From NCBI GenBank assembly GCA_021798655.1, contig JAJZFE010000179.1, forward strand, positions 1 to 6,238: a stretch of DNA of 6,238 bases, in the 5' to 3' direction. The DNA is from Acidobacteriota bacterium. GTDB lineage: Bacteria; Acidobacteriota; Terriglobia; Terriglobales; Acidobacteriaceae. Of this stretch, positions 5,140 through 6,238 are shown one piece after another; position 1 is the stretch's first letter, and every line of letters starts with the position of its first letter. The notes beneath the pieces are model-generated. The model saw nothing but the letters and a program-made list of their open reading frames with translations, ran no database searches and had not been told where the DNA came from. A program made the position numbers and the translations under genes.

Positions 5140-5937
5140 CTACTGAGGTTCCTCGGCGGGGCCGTTTTGGGCAGCGTGTGGCGGGTTCATTCTGGGCATG
5201 GCGGAGGACTTGCCGAAGGAGAAGTTTTCGCCGAGGTAGATGCGTTTGACGTCGGGGTCGAGGCCGAGCTGGCCGGGGGTGCCGGTGCGGAAGATGCTGC
5301 CCTCGTTGACGATGTAGGCGCGATCGGTGACGGAGAGGGTCTCGCGGACGTTGTGGTCGGTGATGAGGACGCCGATGCCGGCGGTCTTGAGGTCGAAGAT
5401 GATCTGCTGGAGCTCGAGGACGGCGATGGGGTCGATGCCGGAGAAGGGCTCGTCGAGGAGGATGAAGGCGGGGTCGATGGCGAGGCAGCGGGCGATCTCG
5501 ACGCGGCGGCGCTCGCCACCGGAGAGGGCGTAGCCGCTGGTCTTGCGGACGTGGCCGAGGTTGAGCTGGGCGAGGAGGTTTTCGGTGCGCTTGCGACGCT
5601 GCTCCCAGGTGATCTGCTGGGTTTCGAGGACGGCGAGGATGTTGTCTTCGACGGAGAGGCGGCGGAAGACGGAGGGCTCCTGCGGGAGGTAGCTGATGCC
5701 GTGCTCGCGGGCGCGGAGATACATGGGGGTGTGGGTGATGTCGACGCCGTCGGCGAGGACGCGCCCGCCATCGGGACGGACGAGGCCGACGATCATGTAG
5801 AAGCTGGTGGTCTTGCCGGCGCCGTTGGGACCGAGGAGCCCGACGACCTCGCCTTGCGTGATGGTGACGCTGACGTCGCGGACGACCTGGCGGCCGGCGT
5901 AGGACTTGGCAATGCCTTCGGTGGCGAGGGTCCTCAT
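5140..5937 (-). CDS. lptB: LptB, cytoplasmic ATPase of the LPS transport complex
   Basis: The 265-residue protein is an ABC ATPase with all motifs: Walker [10 protein letters not shown] (36-44), Q-loop in [12 protein letters not shown] (Q86), signature LSGGERRR (138-145), Walker B FILLDEP (D162/E163), D-loop SGIDP and H-loop H195 in [29 protein letters not shown] and the late [10 protein letters not shown] (230-239) are characteristic of LptB and separate it from other ABC ATPases. LptB forms a dimer under LptF and LptG and powers extraction of LPS from the inner membrane toward LptC and LptA. E. coli LptB (241 residues) ends just after the YLGE motif. Here a tail of about 25 residues, rich in Pro, Ala and Asn, follows. 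The ATG at 5937 lies seven bases after the stop of the LptA-like gene, with a GAGAGG about 13 bases upstream, which points to co-transcription and coupled translation. Confidence 0.96.
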   Translation of the reverse strand: MRTLATEGIAKSYAGRQVVRDVSVTITQGEVVGLLGPNGAGKTTSFYMIVGLVRPDGGRVLADGVDITHTPMYLRAREHGISYLPQEPSVFRRLSVEDNILAVLETQQITWEQRRKRTENLLAQLNLGHVRKTSGYALSGGERRRVEIARCLAIDPAFILLDEPFSGIDPIAVLELQQIIFDLKTAGIGVLITDHNVRETLSVTDRAYIVNEGSIFRTGTPGQLGLDPDVKRIYLGENFSFGKSSAMPRMNPPHAAQNGPAEEPQ

Positions 5938-5944
5938 GGTGTGG

Positions 5945-6238
5945 CTAGTGCCTCTCTGCCTTGGCGGGCTGGATGTAGGTTTCGGTGTGCACGCGGACGG
6001 GCCGGGCGGCCTGCGGCTGGCCGGATACGACGATGGTACTACCGGAGTCGGCGAAGAGGAGCGAGGTGCCGGTGATGCTGTCGTGCTGGGCGTCGACGAT
6101 GTGGGGAGGCTGGGTGGGAGTGCCGGTGAGGAGCGATTCGCCGGTGGCGGCGGTGTAGACGAGCTGCTCGCCGGTGCCGTGACGGCCGGGCTGGTCGATG
6201 CGGACGTCTCCGCTGAGGACGACGCGATCGATCGAGCC
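5945..6238 (-). CDS. lptA: LptA/OstA-like periplasmic LPS-transport protein, C-terminal 97 residues only
   Basis: The frame enters from the right edge and ends at a TAG (5947-5945). The visible part reads [16 protein letters not shown], then [19 protein letters not shown], then [21 protein letters not shown]. These are repeated beta-strand turns of the form 'gain a tag, form a strand, LxG' typical of the OstA/LptA jelly-roll domain. LptA proteins stack in the periplasm to form the bridge that carries LPS to LptD in the outer membrane. The N-terminus, including any signal peptide or fused LptC part, is outside the window, so an LptC-LptA fusion or a longer OstA-domain protein cannot be excluded. 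The stop is only seven bases from the lptB ATG, as in the conserved lptA-lptB pair. Confidence 0.8.
   Translation of the reverse strand, partial: GSIDRVVLSGDVRIDQPGRHGTGEQLVYTAATGESLLTGTPTQPPHIVDAQHDSITGTSLLFADSGSTIVVSGQPQAARPVRVHTETYIQPAKAERH

Overview
The window looks like chromosomal DNA from a GC-rich diderm (LPS-making) bacterium. The most likely source is an Acidobacteriota member of the Terriglobales/Acidobacteriaceae type. This rests on the gene set, the protein flavour and a dispersed 'TGTCATTCCGCAGCGTAGCGG'-like intergenic repeat that I associate with such genomes. That assignment is from memory, not from a search. All genes I can support lie on the minus strand, so transcription runs from high to low coordinates.

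Layout in transcription order: the C-terminal end of an LptA/OstA-like periplasmic LPS-transport protein (6238-5945, start outside the window); lptB, its cytoplasmic ATPase (5937-5140); rpoN, sigma-54 (5089-3506); a 185-bp spacer with a good sigma-54-type promoter candidate and one copy of a dispersed repeat; hpf, a short ribosome hibernation factor (3320-2997); a 248-bp spacer holding a strong stem-loop, five exact-period 22-bp tandem repeats and a second copy of the dispersed repeat; rapZ (2748-1768); an 86-bp spacer with a perfect tandem 14-bp repeat; and an MsbA-type lipid A flippase/ABC exporter (1681 to beyond position 1, C-terminus cut off).

The order lptA-lptB-rpoN-hpf-rapZ is the same as the enterobacterial lptA-lptB-rpoN-hpf-ptsN-rapZ cluster, except that ptsN is absent. 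The repeat-filled spacer lies where ptsN would be. MsbA (flipping lipid A-core across the inner membrane) and LptA/LptB (extracting and carrying LPS to the outer membrane) bracket the regulatory genes rpoN, hpf and rapZ. The block therefore links envelope building to nitrogen/stress-type regulation.

No new multi-gene system is visible. The parts that reward a second look are non-coding or fine detail: two sigma-54-like promoter sequences flanking rpoN, the 22-bp array with its C-rich, G-poor transcript (a possible Rho loading region), the hairpin next to it, a probable leaderless start for rapZ, a RapZ P-loop ending GK-Ala, and a His-rich periplasmic loop in MsbA.
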